Of a DNA stretch of 33,769 nt, positions 9,155 to 20,544 are shown piece by piece. Each line of letters opens with the position of its first letter. Position 1 is the stretch's first letter. Origin of the DNA: an uncultured Actinomycetes bacterium. Its GTDB lineage: Bacteria > Actinomycetota > Actinomycetes > Nanopelagicales > Nanopelagicaceae. The notes under the pieces were generated by a model that was not told the DNA's origin, did no database searches, and saw only the letters and a list, made by a program, of their open reading frames with translations. The stretch is taken from contig CAJAEK010000195.1 in the NCBI GenBank assembly GCA_903938735.1, positions 1-33,769 on the forward strand, in the 5' to 3' direction. The position numbers and the translations under genes are program-made.

Positions 9155-10449
9155 TGCAAGCTGACTCAACAACTCACGAATCCCCCACTCCAGATTCACC
9201 ACCCGCTACCCCGTTGTTGGCGCCACGTCACGGGATGCCTGATTTAGTTACTACCGAAGATGGTTTGCGTGATGTAGTCGCACGGCTTGCTCAAGGATCT
9301 GGTCCGATTGCTATCGATGCCGAACGCGCATCGGGCTATCGCTACTCGCAACGGGCGTACTTGATTCAGATCTATCGCATGGATGGCGGCTTGCATCTGA
9401 TCGACCCAATCGCAATTGGTAATACCTTCTTGTGGGAAGCGATGGGGACAGACTTCGCCGAACAGGAATGGATTATTCACGCGAGTACTCAAGATTTGCC
9501 CTGCCTGCGCGAACTTGGTCTGAAGCCACAACGCCTTTTTGATACTGAACTCGGTGGCCGTATTGCAGGTTGTGCCCGGGTTGGATTGGGCGCGTTGACT
9601 GAACAACTTCTTGGTTTGTCGCTCGCAAAAGAACATAGCGCGGTCGACTGGTCTATTCGCCCACTCAAAAATGAATGGCTCACCTACGCGGCTCTCGATG
9701 TTGATGTGCTGGTCGAATTGCGCAACGAGGTCGAGAAATTGTTGCGTGACGCCGGAAAGCTCGAATGGGCGCTACAAGATTTTGCGGCGATATTGAATCA
9801 ACCGCCACGTCCCCCACGACAAGATCCTTGGCGGCGCACATCTGGAATGCACAAAGTTCGGGACCGTATGACCTTGACGATTATTCGCGACATGTGGAAG
9901 GCGCGCGATGATTACGCCGCCGAGATTGATCTATCCGCTGGTCGAGTTTTCAATGACGATTCCTTGGTGGAGCTTGCGACCAAACGGCCAAAAGAGATCA
10001 ACGAATTTGCTCGAATTTTGCAACGGCGCAGTCGAGTAGAGAAGCCACCGATTGAACGGTGGTTCGATGTATATCGAGCAGCGCTCTTGACGCCAATTGA
10101 GAATCAACCAGAGCTGCGGACGCCATCACAAGGCTTGCCGCCCGCCAAGTTGTGGCAGAGTCGGAATCCGGTCGGGTATGCCCGCCTTACCCATGCTCGC
10201 GCGGCAGTTCTGCGATTGGCCGCCGAACATACGATGCCGGCGGAGAACCTGATTTCGCCTGATTTCGTTCGAGAGATTTGCTGGCCAGAAACCGCCATGG
10301 ATCAGGCGACGGTTGCCGCGAAGCTGGCCGAGCTTGGCGCCCGGCCCTGGCAGGTCACCATCGTCGCTGGGGCGCTTGCTGCAGCCCGATTAGAACGCGA
10401 ACCTCTGGTCGTTGAGGCCGACGACGAGAGCGAAGCCACACCCGAATAG
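9154..10449 (+). CDS. ribonuclease D-like 3'-5' exonuclease with HRDC domain
   Basis: DEDD exonuclease pattern (IAIDAERASGYRY, WIIHASTQDLPCL, YAALDVDVLVEL) plus HRDC region; ATG overlaps the DUF3000 stop (TAATG). Confidence 0.9.
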   Translation: MQADSTTHESPTPDSPPATPLLAPRHGMPDLVTTEDGLRDVVARLAQGSGPIAIDAERASGYRYSQRAYLIQIYRMDGGLHLIDPIAIGNTFLWEAMGTDFAEQEWIIHASTQDLPCLRELGLKPQRLFDTELGGRIAGCARVGLGALTEQLLGLSLAKEHSAVDWSIRPLKNEWLTYAALDVDVLVELRNEVEKLLRDAGKLEWALQDFAAILNQPPRPPRQDPWRRTSGMHKVRDRMTLTIIRDMWKARDDYAAEIDLSAGRVFNDDSLVELATKRPKEINEFARILQRRSRVEKPPIERWFDVYRAALLTPIENQPELRTPSQGLPPAKLWQSRNPVGYARLTHARAAVLRLAAEHTMPAENLISPDFVREICWPETAMDQATVAAKLAELGARPWQVTIVAGALAAARLEREPLVVEADDESEATPE

Positions 10450-10455
10450 CCTGAA

Positions 10456-10479
10456 TTACGCAACGTTCGAGTTGCGTAA
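10456..10479. promoter_or_regulatory. perfect 9-bp inverted repeat TTACGCAAC-N6-GTTGCGTAA, candidate operator of the FTR1 permease
   Basis: Lies between the RNase D stop and the FTR1 start; TTGCGT in the right arm is 18 bp from TACGCT; no U-tract follows. Confidence 0.5.
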
Positions 10480-10507
10480 ATACCACCCCCTCTTCTACGC
10501 TTTAGGA

Positions 10508-11341
10508 ATGTTAAGCACCTTTCTGATTGCGCTACGCGAGGGCCTAGAAGCCTCGTTGATGGTCGGCATCTTGGTCGCTTACCTCGTGAAATCCAATCGT
10601 CGCGCCGCGCTTCCCGCGCTTTGGTCGGGCGTCATCGGCGCTGCTATCGCAAGTCTTGGGTTCGGGGCGGTGCTTACATTTTCTTCCCATCATCTCTCGG
10701 CTCGTGCTGAGTCATACTTCGCTGGCACGACTTCCCTCATCGCGGTCGCGATCGTGACCTGGATGGTTTTCTGGATGAAGCGATCGGCTCGTGGCATGCG
10801 TCAAGATCTGCACGGTCGCATCGATGCCGCTTCAAAGAAAGAGGTTGGTCTATTCGCGCTAGCTGCGGCTGCCTTTTTCGCCGTTGTTCGCGAGGGTCTA
10901 GAAACGTCACTCTTTATTTATTCAGATTTTAAGACCGTCTCCAAAGATTCTGGACCAGCTATCGGTTTAATCATCGGGCTCTGCGTCTCCATCGGACTTG
11001 GAATTGCGCTCTATCGCCAATCCATCAAAATTAACTTGGCTAAGTTTTTCTCCATCACTGGTGCTGGGTTGCTCATTGTTGCAGCGGGAGTCTTTTCACA
11101 CGGTTTGAGCGAATTCCAAAACCTTGGAGTACTGCCCGGCAGATCGGCGTTCGCATGGAACTGGTCCACGAGCGGTGGCTCGGTGCTGGCGACCATTCTC
11201 GATGGCACGATTGGCATTTCAACAACCCTCACCATTCTTCAGTTGGTTCTCTGGGTCGCTTACTTGGCGCTTTTCTTGCCTCGGTATCTACGCAAGGCAC
11301 CAGTCGCTACACCTGTGGCTGAAAAGCGAGTCGCTGCTTAA
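10508..11341 (+). CDS. FTR1 family iron permease (EfeU-like)
   Basis: Two REGLE motifs (LREGLEASL, VREGLETSL) and about seven TM segments. Start revised to ATG 10508 with TACGCT-N6. Confidence 0.9.
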   Translation: MLSTFLIALREGLEASLMVGILVAYLVKSNRRAALPALWSGVIGAAIASLGFGAVLTFSSHHLSARAESYFAGTTSLIAVAIVTWMVFWMKRSARGMRQDLHGRIDAASKKEVGLFALAAAAFFAVVREGLETSLFIYSDFKTVSKDSGPAIGLIIGLCVSIGLGIALYRQSIKINLAKFFSITGAGLLIVAAGVFSHGLSEFQNLGVLPGRSAFAWNWSTSGGSVLATILDGTIGISTTLTILQLVLWVAYLALFLPRYLRKAPVATPVAEKRVAA

Positions 11342-11378
11342 TCCACTCAATCGAGTTAGAGATGGTTCCCTTTTAGAC

Positions 11379-11390
11379 TACTCGCGAGTA
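11379..11390. promoter_or_regulatory. perfect palindrome TACTCGCGAGTA overlapping predicted -10 of fadA-fadB
   Basis: 12-bp self-complementary; predicted -10 TAACCT at 11389-11394, 7 nt before ATG 11402. Confidence 0.45.
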
Positions 11391-11401
11391 ACCTAAAGCG
11401 C

Positions 11402-12607
11402 ATGAGCGCTAAGAATCAGATTCATGACGTTGTCCTCGTGGACGCAGTTCGCACCCCTTTTGGCAAGGCCGGCAGTCTCTATGCCGAGACTCGCGCCGAT
11501 GACATGATGGTCCGTGCGCTCCGTGGGTTGTTAGAACGAAACCCATCGCTACCGCTCGATCAAATTGATGATGTTGCGATTGCGGCGGCGACTCAAACTG
11601 GCGATCAGGGTATGAACATTGGCCGAAGCGTTTCATTGCTCGCTGGTATCCCTAATACTGTCCCTGGATATTCCATCGATCGCTGGTGCGCGGGCGCGCT
11701 TACCGCTGTAACAACCGTTGCTGGTGCAATCGCGATGGGCCAATACGACATTGCCATCGCTGGTGGTGTTGAACATATGGGCCACCACCCCATGGGCGAA
11801 CTCATGGATCCCAATCCACGATATCTCGCAGAGAAACTAGTGGACTCAGATGCGCTGGCGATGGGCGCAACGGCAGAACGCCTTCATGACAAGTTCCCAC
11901 ATCTCACTAAAGCACGGGCGGATGCGTATGCGGTTGCATCACAGCGCAAGACGGCCGAGGCATATGCTGCAGGAAAAATTCAGAGAGATTTAATTCCAGT
12001 TGCGGTTCGTAGTGTTGAACAGGGCTGGGGTGTTGCAACGGTGGATGAACCTCCTCGCCCCGGAACAACGGTAGAAGCACTAGCTGCGCTGAAGACTCCA
12101 TTTCGACCAGCGGGTCGCGTGACCGCCGGCAATGCCGCGGGACTCAATGACGGTGCAACTGCTGCGATCATCGCCAGTGGCGAGAAGGCGCGCGAACTCG
12201 GCTTACCCGTCAAGGCAAAGATGGTCTCATTCGCATTTGCCGGCGTCGAACCCGAAATCATGGGATACGGACCAGTCCCTTCAACCATCAAGGCGTTGAA
12301 GAAAGCAGGACTCGCCATCGAAGATATCGGACTCTTTGAAGTTAATGAGGCCTTTGCGATTCAAGTGCTCTCCTTCCTGGATCACTTCGGAATCGCCGAT
12401 GAAGACCTACGGGTCAACATCTTCGGCGGTGCGATTGCGGTTGGACATCCACTGGCATCCTCCGGCGTTCGCTTGATGCTCAACCTTGCGCGTGGCTTTG
12501 AGGAGCGAACCGACGTGCAATATGGAATCACCACAATGTGCATTGGTCTCGGCATGGGCGGCACCATCATCTGGGAGAACCCACACTTCAGCGGAAAGAA
12601 GGCGTAA
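11402..12607 (+). CDS. fadA: acetyl-CoA C-acyltransferase (thiolase)
   Basis: VDAVRTPFGKAG, active-site Cys in DRWCAGALTAV, EVNEAFA and CIGLGMGGTIIWE motifs. Confidence 0.92.
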   Translation: MSAKNQIHDVVLVDAVRTPFGKAGSLYAETRADDMMVRALRGLLERNPSLPLDQIDDVAIAAATQTGDQGMNIGRSVSLLAGIPNTVPGYSIDRWCAGALTAVTTVAGAIAMGQYDIAIAGGVEHMGHHPMGELMDPNPRYLAEKLVDSDALAMGATAERLHDKFPHLTKARADAYAVASQRKTAEAYAAGKIQRDLIPVAVRSVEQGWGVATVDEPPRPGTTVEALAALKTPFRPAGRVTAGNAAGLNDGATAAIIASGEKARELGLPVKAKMVSFAFAGVEPEIMGYGPVPSTIKALKKAGLAIEDIGLFEVNEAFAIQVLSFLDHFGIADEDLRVNIFGGAIAVGHPLASSGVRLMLNLARGFEERTDVQYGITTMCIGLGMGGTIIWENPHFSGKKA

Positions 12608-12609
12608 TC

Positions 12610-14742
12610 ATGGCGACGACAGATATGCCCACAATTGTTATGCCCGAGGGTGCTCCCGAAGAAGTGATTACCCACGCGGTTCTTCGCGAGATCGACCTGG
12701 CTCCGTTTGGAGCCAAGGGCACGCTTTCGCTGATTACCTTGGATAACGGATTGGATCACAACCGTCCCAATACCTTTGGTCCGGCGTCGTTGCTCGAACT
12801 CAATGCCGCGATTGAAGCCGCGCTCGGTAACGATTCGGTCGCTATTGCGATTACCGGCAAGCCATTTATTTTCGCAGCTGGCGCTGACCTGTCCGCTCTC
12901 TCCTTCATCAATGACCGCTCCCAAGCAGTGGCAATCGGCGAGCTGGGACATAACGTCTTTAAGAAGCTCCATACCTCGAAGAAGCCGACCTTTGCATTCA
13001 TTAACGGCTTGGCGCTCGGCGGTGGCTTAGAAGTTGGACTTCATTCTCAATATCGAACACTTGCCACGACAGCGTTTATCGCGTTGCCTGAAGTATTTCT
13101 TGGCTTGGTTCCGGGCTGGGGTGGCGCAACGATTCTGCCTAAGCTGATTGGTCCCGAGAAAGCTGTCCAGGTAATCATTGGAAACGCGCTCAATAACAAC
13201 ACCATGATGCGCGCCAAGGACGCGCTCGGTCTCGGCGTCGTGGATGCAGTTTTCGAGCCCGCTGATTTTCTCGAGAAGTCCATCGCTTTTGCGGCGTCAG
13301 TCGTCAATGGCACCACTCAAATTGCTCGGCAAGACCACACCGTCGATGAGACAGCGTGGCAGAGCGCCATCGCCACGGGCAAAGCAATCGCTGCCAAGAA
13401 GTACGGTGGCGCCGATATCGCTGCCCCTCGTCTCGCGCTAGAACTCATCGCAGCAGCTCGCACCAATACGCTCGATGCAGGATTCAAAGCCGAAGAAGAT
13501 GCGCTCGCCGATTTGAACATGAGCGATCCGCTTCGAGCATCTATCTACGCCTTCAATTTGATTCAGAAGAAACGGAAAAAAGTTGAAGGTGCGCCTAAGG
13601 CTGCACTGGCTCGCAAGGTGACAAAGGTAGGCGTCGTAGGCGCGGGCCTGATGGCCTCACAGCTCGCGCTGATTTTGCTCCGAAATCTCAAGACCCCGAT
13701 CGTCATTACTGATCTTGACCAAGAGCGGGTCGATAAGGGAATCGCCTACATTCGAGCCGAGCTCACCAAGCTGGTCGAGAAACGCCGGATGAGCCCCGAG
13801 AGCGCGGCTTGGCTCTCTTCTATCGTCTCTGGTACCACCAACAAGGCGGATTTTGCCGGCTGCGATTTTGTGATTGAAGCGGTCTTCGAGGACCTACAGG
13901 TGAAGATTGATCTCTTTACTGAACTCGAGAAGCACATCTCCCCTGAATGTGTCTTAGCTACTAATACATCCTCGCTATCGGTGACCAAGATGTCCGCTGG
14001 ATTGCAACATCCAGAGCGCGTGATCGGGTTCCACTTCTTTAATCCGGTTGCCGTAATGCCGTTGCTGGAGATTGCACGCACCGCCGCTACTGACGACGCC
14101 ACTACCGCCACCGCGGTCGCGGTCGGCAAAGAGTTAAAGAAGACGATGGTGATTGTTAAGGACTCCCCTGCCTTCGTGGTCAATCGTTTGCTGACTCGCT
14201 TCATGGGTGAAATCACCGATGCAATAGATGAAGGCACTCCGACTGATATCGCCGACGCAGCCATGTTGCCGCTGGGTTTGCCGATGACATCACTGGAACT
14301 TCTGGGTCTGGTTGGTCCCGGAGTAGCGCTGCATGTCGCCGAAACGCTGCATGAGAATTTGGGCGATCGCTATCGAATCTCCCCCACCATGCAGGCATTT
14401 GTGAAAGTAGGCATCAAGACTTTCTACATCAAGAACGACGATGGCTCTCGATCAGTCAATCCAGCTGCGGCAGCTCTTGTTCACGCAGGTGACAAAGCGA
14501 GCACCGCAGAGGAAGTCCGATTGCGGGCGCTCCGTGCGTTAGCGAGCGAAGCTCGAATGATGCTCGACGAGGGTGTAGTTGCTACCGCTGCCGAGATAGA
14601 TCTCTGTATGTTGCTTGGTTCTGGTTGGCCGCTGCACTTAGGCGGCATCTTGCCGTATCTAGATCGTGAAGGAATTAGCGAGAGCGTGACTGGCCAGAGG
14701 TTCCATCCTGCTGGCGTTGCTTCTCTTCCTGCTGGGGCGTAA
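12610..14742 (+). CDS. fadB: multifunctional 3-hydroxyacyl-CoA dehydrogenase/enoyl-CoA hydratase
   Basis: Crotonase domain ([31 protein letters not shown]) followed by [45 protein letters not shown]. Start revised to ATG 12610. Confidence 0.92.
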   Translation: MATTDMPTIVMPEGAPEEVITHAVLREIDLAPFGAKGTLSLITLDNGLDHNRPNTFGPASLLELNAAIEAALGNDSVAIAITGKPFIFAAGADLSALSFINDRSQAVAIGELGHNVFKKLHTSKKPTFAFINGLALGGGLEVGLHSQYRTLATTAFIALPEVFLGLVPGWGGATILPKLIGPEKAVQVIIGNALNNNTMMRAKDALGLGVVDAVFEPADFLEKSIAFAASVVNGTTQIARQDHTVDETAWQSAIATGKAIAAKKYGGADIAAPRLALELIAAARTNTLDAGFKAEEDALADLNMSDPLRASIYAFNLIQKKRKKVEGAPKAALARKVTKVGVVGAGLMASQLALILLRNLKTPIVITDLDQERVDKGIAYIRAELTKLVEKRRMSPESAAWLSSIVSGTTNKADFAGCDFVIEAVFEDLQVKIDLFTELEKHISPECVLATNTSSLSVTKMSAGLQHPERVIGFHFFNPVAVMPLLEIARTAATDDATTATAVAVGKELKKTMVIVKDSPAFVVNRLLTRFMGEITDAIDEGTPTDIADAAMLPLGLPMTSLELLGLVGPGVALHVAETLHENLGDRYRISPTMQAFVKVGIKTFYIKNDDGSRSVNPAAAALVHAGDKASTAEEVRLRALRALASEARMMLDEGVVATAAEIDLCMLLGSGWPLHLGGILPYLDREGISESVTGQRFHPAGVASLPAGA

Positions 14743-16618
14743 AGCCAGAATCTTTAATCGCGCTACTCCATGCAACGAGTTCGCGTGTGATGTTCTGAGC
14801 GGTCATACCTAAATCAGTGAGAATTTCGGCTCGTTTGGAGTGCTCAATAAATTCAAGTGGCACGCCGATGGAGTGAATCGGCACCTGTAGGCCTGCATCA
14901 CGGAACATTTCGCTAATCGTGCTGGCGATGCCGCCGTGGCGAATACCGTCTTCCAGAACGACAACACTCTTATATCGCTGCGCCATTGTTATCAATGAGG
15001 CCGGGAGCGGCTTCACCCAGCGGGGATCAATCACTGTTACGCCAACATCTTCACGATACGCCTGTGACGCCGCTTCCACCGCAATCGTTGCCATTGAACC
15101 AACGCTGACAAGCAGAACATCGGCGCTTTCACCTCGATAGAGCACATCGATACCATCACGGCGCTCGAAGGCTGGAATATCTGCATTGACTGGCCCCTTG
15201 GGAAAGCGAACCATAGAAGGTGCATCGCTAATTGCCACCGCTTCATTAAGAGTCTCACGAAGTCGTGCCGCGTCACGAGGCGCTGCTACATGCATGGTTG
15301 GCACGATGCCGGTAAGGGCCAAGTCCCAGATGCCGTGGTGCGACGGACCGTCATCGCCGGTCACGCCTGCACGATCCAGAACGAATGTCACGCCTGCTTT
15401 ATGCAAGGCGACATCGAGCAGCAACTGGTCGAAGGCGCGATTCAAAAATGTGGAATAGACCGCCACGATGGGATGCAATCCAGCGAAGGCCATGCCGGCA
15501 GCGCTGGTCACCGCATGTTGTTCAGCGATGCCCACATCGAATGTTCGGTCCGGGAATTTTTGCTGGAACTGATCTAGCCCGGTAGGTCCCAACATGGCGG
15601 CAGTTATCGCCACAATGTCTGGGCGCTCTGCGCCGAGCTTGAGAAGCTCATCCGAGAAAATACTGGTCCAGCTGGCTGAACTCTTAGCCAATGGAACGCC
15701 GGTCTCCGGATCAACAATGCCCACTGCATGGAACTTCTCTGCTTCATCGTTCACGGCAGGTGCATGACCGCGGCCCTTTTCAGTAATTGCATGGACAATC
15801 ACTGGCTCGCCAAAATTCTTCGCATGGTTAAGTGCGGTCTCAAGTGCTTCGATGTTGTGACCATCAACCGGTCCCACGTATTTAAGACCAAGGTCCTCGA
15901 ACATGCCTTGCGGAGCGACTATATCTTTGATGCCCTTTTTTACGCCGTGCAAAGTTTCGTAGATAGGTGCGCCGACGACTGGTGTCTTCTCGAGCACGCC
16001 CTTGCCCCAATCGAGGAATCGCTCGTAACCACTGGTGGTGCGCAGTGTCGACAGGTACGTTGCTAAGCCGCCAATGGTTGGCGAATACGAACGCTCATTG
16101 TCGTTCACCACAATGACCAACCGAAGATTATTTGCCGAAGCGATGTTGTTGAGCGCTTCCCATGACATGCCGCCGGTCAAGGCCCCATCGCCAACAAGAG
16201 CAACTACGGTGCGGTCCTTAATTCCCTGAACCTTGAATGCACGGGCTATGCCATCGGCCCACGAGAGCGCGGTTGAAGCATGCGAATTCTCGATCACGTC
16301 GTGTTCACTCTCGCGTCGATTCGGATATCCAGCCAAACCACCACGCTGGCGCAGATTCTCAAAACCATCCGCCCGACCAGTCAAAATCTTATGAACATAG
16401 CTTTGGTGGCCGGTATCGAAGACCAAGACATCCTTAGGTGATTCGAAGACTCGGTGGAGCGCAATCGTTAGTTCAACGACACCCAGATTCGGGCCCAAGT
16501 GACCACCGGTCTTAGAGACCTTCTCGATCAGAAAGGAGCGGATCTCAGCAGAGAGTGCGTCGAGTTCGGCATAGCTATACCGAGTGAGGTCGCGCGGTCC
16601 CCTGATGGATTCCAACAT
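14675..16618 (-). CDS. dxs: 1-deoxy-D-xylulose-5-phosphate synthase
   Basis: [69 protein letters not shown]. Confidence 0.95.
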   Translation of the reverse strand: MLESIRGPRDLTRYSYAELDALSAEIRSFLIEKVSKTGGHLGPNLGVVELTIALHRVFESPKDVLVFDTGHQSYVHKILTGRADGFENLRQRGGLAGYPNRRESEHDVIENSHASTALSWADGIARAFKVQGIKDRTVVALVGDGALTGGMSWEALNNIASANNLRLVIVVNDNERSYSPTIGGLATYLSTLRTTSGYERFLDWGKGVLEKTPVVGAPIYETLHGVKKGIKDIVAPQGMFEDLGLKYVGPVDGHNIEALETALNHAKNFGEPVIVHAITEKGRGHAPAVNDEAEKFHAVGIVDPETGVPLAKSSASWTSIFSDELLKLGAERPDIVAITAAMLGPTGLDQFQQKFPDRTFDVGIAEQHAVTSAAGMAFAGLHPIVAVYSTFLNRAFDQLLLDVALHKAGVTFVLDRAGVTGDDGPSHHGIWDLALTGIVPTMHVAAPRDAARLRETLNEAVAISDAPSMVRFPKGPVNADIPAFERRDGIDVLYRGESADVLLVSVGSMATIAVEAASQAYREDVGVTVIDPRWVKPLPASLITMAQRYKSVVVLEDGIRHGGIASTISEMFRDAGLQVPIHSIGVPLEFIEHSKRAEILTDLGMTAQNITRELVAWSSAIKDSGFTPQQEEKQRQQDGTSGQSRSR

Positions 16619-16641
16619 AACTAGATTCTAGTTGAGTCGGA

Positions 16642-19296
16642 CTAAAGCAGCGAGCGTAAGACGTACTGCATGATGCCGCCGTGGCGATAGTAATCAGCCT
16701 CACCAGGCGTATCGATACGCACGAGCGCGCGGAAGCTCTTCTCGCCCGCCTTGACGGTCACAAATTTAGGAGTCTGCCCGTTGTTGAGTTCTTCAATTCC
16801 GGTGATCTCAAAGACTTCGTCGCCCTTGAGTCCGAGTGAGGCAGCGCTGCTGCCCACCTCAAATTGCAGTGGCAATACGCCCATGCCGATCAGATTAGAA
16901 CGATGGATGCGTTCGAAGGATTCGGCGATGACCGCGCGAACACCTAGCAGCGCCGTTCCCTTTGCGGCCCAGTCACGAGATGAACCCGATCCATATTCCT
17001 TACCCGCCAAGATAACGAGCGGGACACCAGCGGCTTGGTACGCCATCGATGCGTCGTAAATTGTTTCTTGTGCGCCACCGTTCAGGAAGTTGCGAGTGAA
17101 TCCACCCTCAACGCCATCGAGCAACAAGTTCTTCAAGCGGATATTGGCGAAGGTGCCACGAATCATTACTTCGTGGTTACCTCGACGTGAGCCATATGAA
17201 TTGAAGTCTGCGCGCGCGATTCCATGCTCTGCCAAATACTTGCCGGCAGGTGAATCGGCCTTGATATTGCCCGCTGGTGAGATGTGGTCAGTCGTGACTG
17301 AATCGCCAAGAATCGCCATGACTCGAGCGCTGTGAATATCGGTGACAGGCTGCGGATTGCGCGGCATGCCGTCGAAGTACGGAGGCTTGCGCACATAAGT
17401 TGATTGCGCATCCCATTCGAATGTCTTACCGGTGGGTGTATCGAGTGACTTCCAGCGATGATCACCTTCGAAGACCGATGCGTAATCCTTCGTAAACATC
17501 TCGGATGAAATCGCAGAATCCACCACGCTTTGGATCTCTTGCGCGGTTGGCCAAATATCTTTGAGATAGACCGGCTTGCCATCACTGCTGGTGCCCAAGG
17601 CATCATGCTCGAAATCGTGATCCATGGTGCCAGCCAGCGCGTAAGCAACGACTAATGGTGGTGAAGCCAAGTAGTTCATCTTTACATCTGGGCTAATACG
17701 GCCTTCAAAGTTTCGGTTGCCAGAGAGGACCGCCGAAACCGCCAAATCATTCTCATTAATCGCCTTGCTGATCTCGACCGGAAGTGGACCAGAGTTTCCA
17801 ATGCAGGTCACACAGCCATAGCCCACCAGGTTAAAGCCGAGCTGTTCCATGTAAGTGGTTAGGCCAGCGCGGTCGTAATAATCGGTAACAACCTTTGATC
17901 CGGGTGCCAATGTGGTCTTTACCCATGGCTTGCTGCGCAATCCGAGTTCGACTGCCTTCTTTGCCAAGAGCGCTGCGCCAATCATGACGCTGGGGTTCGA
18001 GGTGTTGGTGCACGAAGTAATGGATGCGATAACAACATCGCCATTCTTTACTGTGGTTGCATTGCCGTTAACAGCCGCTGGAATAGCAGTTGATGCGGTC
18101 TTATCAGAGAAGTACGACGGTGAGATTTTTTCGTACGCTGATTTCGCGCTGGAAAGTGAAATGCGATCTTGTGGTCGCTTGGGACCAGCAATCGATGGAA
18201 CAACCGTGCTCAAATCAAGTTCGAGTGATTCCGAGAAGCGCGGTGTATGTGCTGGGTCATGCCACATGCCATTGACCTTGGCGTATTTCTCGACAAGTTC
18301 GAGTTCGGTGGCGGTGCGTCCAGTTAATTCGAGATATCGCAAAGTCTCTTCATCAATCGGGAAGATGGCGCAGGTTGATCCGTACTCCGGTGACATATTT
18401 CCGATGGTTGCGCGGTTAGCCATAGGCAGGGCCGTGACACCCGGACCATAAAATTCGACGAACTTACCGACCACGCCATGCTTGCGAAGCATTTCAGTAA
18501 TGGTGAGAACTAAATCTGTAGCGGTGGTGCCGACTGGCATCTGGCCATTAAGTTTGAACCCGACAACACGAGGAATCAACATCGATACCGGCTGACCCAA
18601 AAGCGCAGCCTCGGCTTCGATTCCGCCCACTCCCCAACCCAACACGCCAAGACCATTGACCATGGTTGTGTGTGAATCAGTACCGACGACGGTATCTGGA
18701 TAGGCGCGCAAGACGCCGCCAACGTTTCGAGTCATAACGACGCGTGCCAAATATTCAATATTTACTTGGTGAACGATACCGGTGCCTGGTGGAACCACCT
18801 TGAACTCATCAAATGCCGTCTGTCCCCAGCGCAAGAAGCGATAGCGCTCGCGGTTACGTTCATATTCAATGTCAGTGTTCTGTTCAAAAGAATCCTTGGT
18901 ACCAAACACGTCGGCAATGACTGAGTGGTCAATGACGAGCTCGGCTGGTGCAAGTGGATTGACCTTTGTTGGATCTCCACCCAAATCTGCAATTGCTTCG
19001 CGCATGGTGGCCAAGTCGACGATGCAAGGAACACCGGTGAAGTCCTGCATGATGACGCGCGCAGGAGTGAATTGAATTTCAGTATCGGGTTCGGCGCTGG
19101 GATCCCACGAGGCAAGAGCGCGAATCTGTTCGGCCGTGATGTTTGCGCCGTCTTCGGTGCGCAGCAAATTTTCCAAAAGAACCTTGAGGCTGAACGGCAA
19201 TGACGCAGCGCCTTCGAGCTTGGTGATATCGAAGATTTCGTAGCTATGGCCCGCGGCTTCGATGGTGGTCTTGGCGTTAAACGAGTTCTTGCTCAT
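16642..19296 (-). CDS. acnA: aconitate hydratase
   Basis: [72 protein letters not shown]. Confidence 0.96.
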   Translation of the reverse strand: MSKNSFNAKTTIEAAGHSYEIFDITKLEGAASLPFSLKVLLENLLRTEDGANITAEQIRALASWDPSAEPDTEIQFTPARVIMQDFTGVPCIVDLATMREAIADLGGDPTKVNPLAPAELVIDHSVIADVFGTKDSFEQNTDIEYERNRERYRFLRWGQTAFDEFKVVPPGTGIVHQVNIEYLARVVMTRNVGGVLRAYPDTVVGTDSHTTMVNGLGVLGWGVGGIEAEAALLGQPVSMLIPRVVGFKLNGQMPVGTTATDLVLTITEMLRKHGVVGKFVEFYGPGVTALPMANRATIGNMSPEYGSTCAIFPIDEETLRYLELTGRTATELELVEKYAKVNGMWHDPAHTPRFSESLELDLSTVVPSIAGPKRPQDRISLSSAKSAYEKISPSYFSDKTASTAIPAAVNGNATTVKNGDVVIASITSCTNTSNPSVMIGAALLAKKAVELGLRSKPWVKTTLAPGSKVVTDYYDRAGLTTYMEQLGFNLVGYGCVTCIGNSGPLPVEISKAINENDLAVSAVLSGNRNFEGRISPDVKMNYLASPPLVVAYALAGTMDHDFEHDALGTSSDGKPVYLKDIWPTAQEIQSVVDSAISSEMFTKDYASVFEGDHRWKSLDTPTGKTFEWDAQSTYVRKPPYFDGMPRNPQPVTDIHSARVMAILGDSVTTDHISPAGNIKADSPAGKYLAEHGIARADFNSYGSRRGNHEVMIRGTFANIRLKNLLLDGVEGGFTRNFLNGGAQETIYDASMAYQAAGVPLVILAGKEYGSGSSRDWAAKGTALLGVRAVIAESFERIHRSNLIGMGVLPLQFEVGSSAASLGLKGDEVFEITGIEELNNGQTPKFVTVKAGEKSFRALVRIDTPGEADYYRHGGIMQYVLRSLL

Positions 19297-19305
19297 GTCC
19301 CAATC

Positions 19306-20496
19306 TTAGCCACGCACAAATCGTGCGACACACTCCACATGCTGGGTCATCGGAAAGAGGTCGAAGCCCACCAGGTGGTCTAAGTGATATCCCGCATCCT
19401 CCAAGAGACGTGCATCACGGGCCAACGAGGCAGGGTCGCACGAGACGTAGACGATGACACGCGGCTTCTTGGCGACCATTGCCTTGACCACCATGACACC
19501 GGCGCCAGTCCGAGGTGGGTCTAGGAGAATTGCGTCGATTCGAGAGATGAGTGGCAGCTTCTGCTCCACCCGCCCTGGATGAATAACTAAATGTTTCTCG
19601 GCAGCGAACATCTTGCTGGCATCAAGCGTTGCGCGATGGCTGGATTCAACTAAGTGAACCTTTCCGCCAACGCCAACTTGATCCAACATGGGGGCGGTAA
19701 ATAATCCGACGCCACCGTACAAGTCTGCGACATGATCGCCGTTGCGCAGCGCAAGTAAATCAATGGCGCGCTTCAATAACGTGGCCGGCGCGTTCTTGTG
19801 AGCTTGCCAGAACGAGGTGGGAGAAATTTCGTAGTCGTACTCCGCTACCTTTTCATGCAGCTGTGTCGGACCAGAGATAGAACGCCCTCCGCGCGAGACA
19901 TTCATCTCGCCCAAGCTGGAAACCGCGACCTCTAGTCGATCATCGCCTTTCCAAGCGCGCTGGAAGAACTCCGGTTTATCCATTTCTTCAACTGCGATCA
20001 AGCACTTATCAATCTCTATAACTTCGTTGCTGCGCGATGAATATAGGCCTGGCTTGCCGTTGGCCGACATCGCAAAATCCATTCGAGTGCGCCAATGCAA
20101 TCCATCTTTTGGCTCAACGCCGACTACATCCAAATCCAGTTCAATCTTGGCCAAGCGCGAGAATTGTTCACGAACGACCGCACGCTTCAGTTCGCGTTGG
20201 TAATCAATATTCACATGCTGGAAATCGCAGCCACCGCAGAGTCCGGGACCGGAGAATCGACATGGCGCTTCTACTCGGTGTGGCGATGCTTCCAAGATCT
20301 CAATCGCATCACCGCGGGCGAGCTTTGATGAGACCGAAGTAATCTCGACGAGAACTTTCTCGTCGGGTAAGGCATGGCGGACGAATATGACTTGTCCCCC
20401 ATGGCGGGCCACGAAGTGCCCTCCGTGCGCTACTGGGCCAACGACCAGCGTCAGTCGATCACCGACTTTAAGAGTGGCGGTCTCGTTGGTTTCCAT
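19306..20496 (-). CDS. TrmA/RlmC/D-type class I SAM-dependent RNA methyltransferase with TRAM domain
   Basis: Fe-S cysteines (CRFSGPGLCGGCDFQH), DLYGGVGLFTAPML, LDPPRTGAG, VYVSCDPASLARD. Confidence 0.9.
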   Translation of the reverse strand: METNETATLKVGDRLTLVVGPVAHGGHFVARHGGQVIFVRHALPDEKVLVEITSVSSKLARGDAIEILEASPHRVEAPCRFSGPGLCGGCDFQHVNIDYQRELKRAVVREQFSRLAKIELDLDVVGVEPKDGLHWRTRMDFAMSANGKPGLYSSRSNEVIEIDKCLIAVEEMDKPEFFQRAWKGDDRLEVAVSSLGEMNVSRGGRSISGPTQLHEKVAEYDYEISPTSFWQAHKNAPATLLKRAIDLLALRNGDHVADLYGGVGLFTAPMLDQVGVGGKVHLVESSHRATLDASKMFAAEKHLVIHPGRVEQKLPLISRIDAILLDPPRTGAGVMVVKAMVAKKPRVIVYVSCDPASLARDARLLEDAGYHLDHLVGFDLFPMTQHVECVARFVRG

Positions 20497-20544
20497 GGGA
20501 CTAACCTAACCGTAACCGTGACTCCATGGGTGTAAGTTGTGCCT

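Noticed and set aside
12382-12972. 196-aa minus-strand ORF over the fadA/fadB junction
   Set aside because: Antisense to two strongly recognisable CDSs; no recognisable domain.
13746-14264. 172-aa minus-strand ORF inside fadB
   Set aside because: Shadow ORF opposite the conserved dehydrogenase domain; Ser/Thr-rich low-information translation.
17912-18451. 179-aa plus-strand ORF inside acnA
   Set aside because: Antisense to well-conserved aconitase sequence; no family resemblance.
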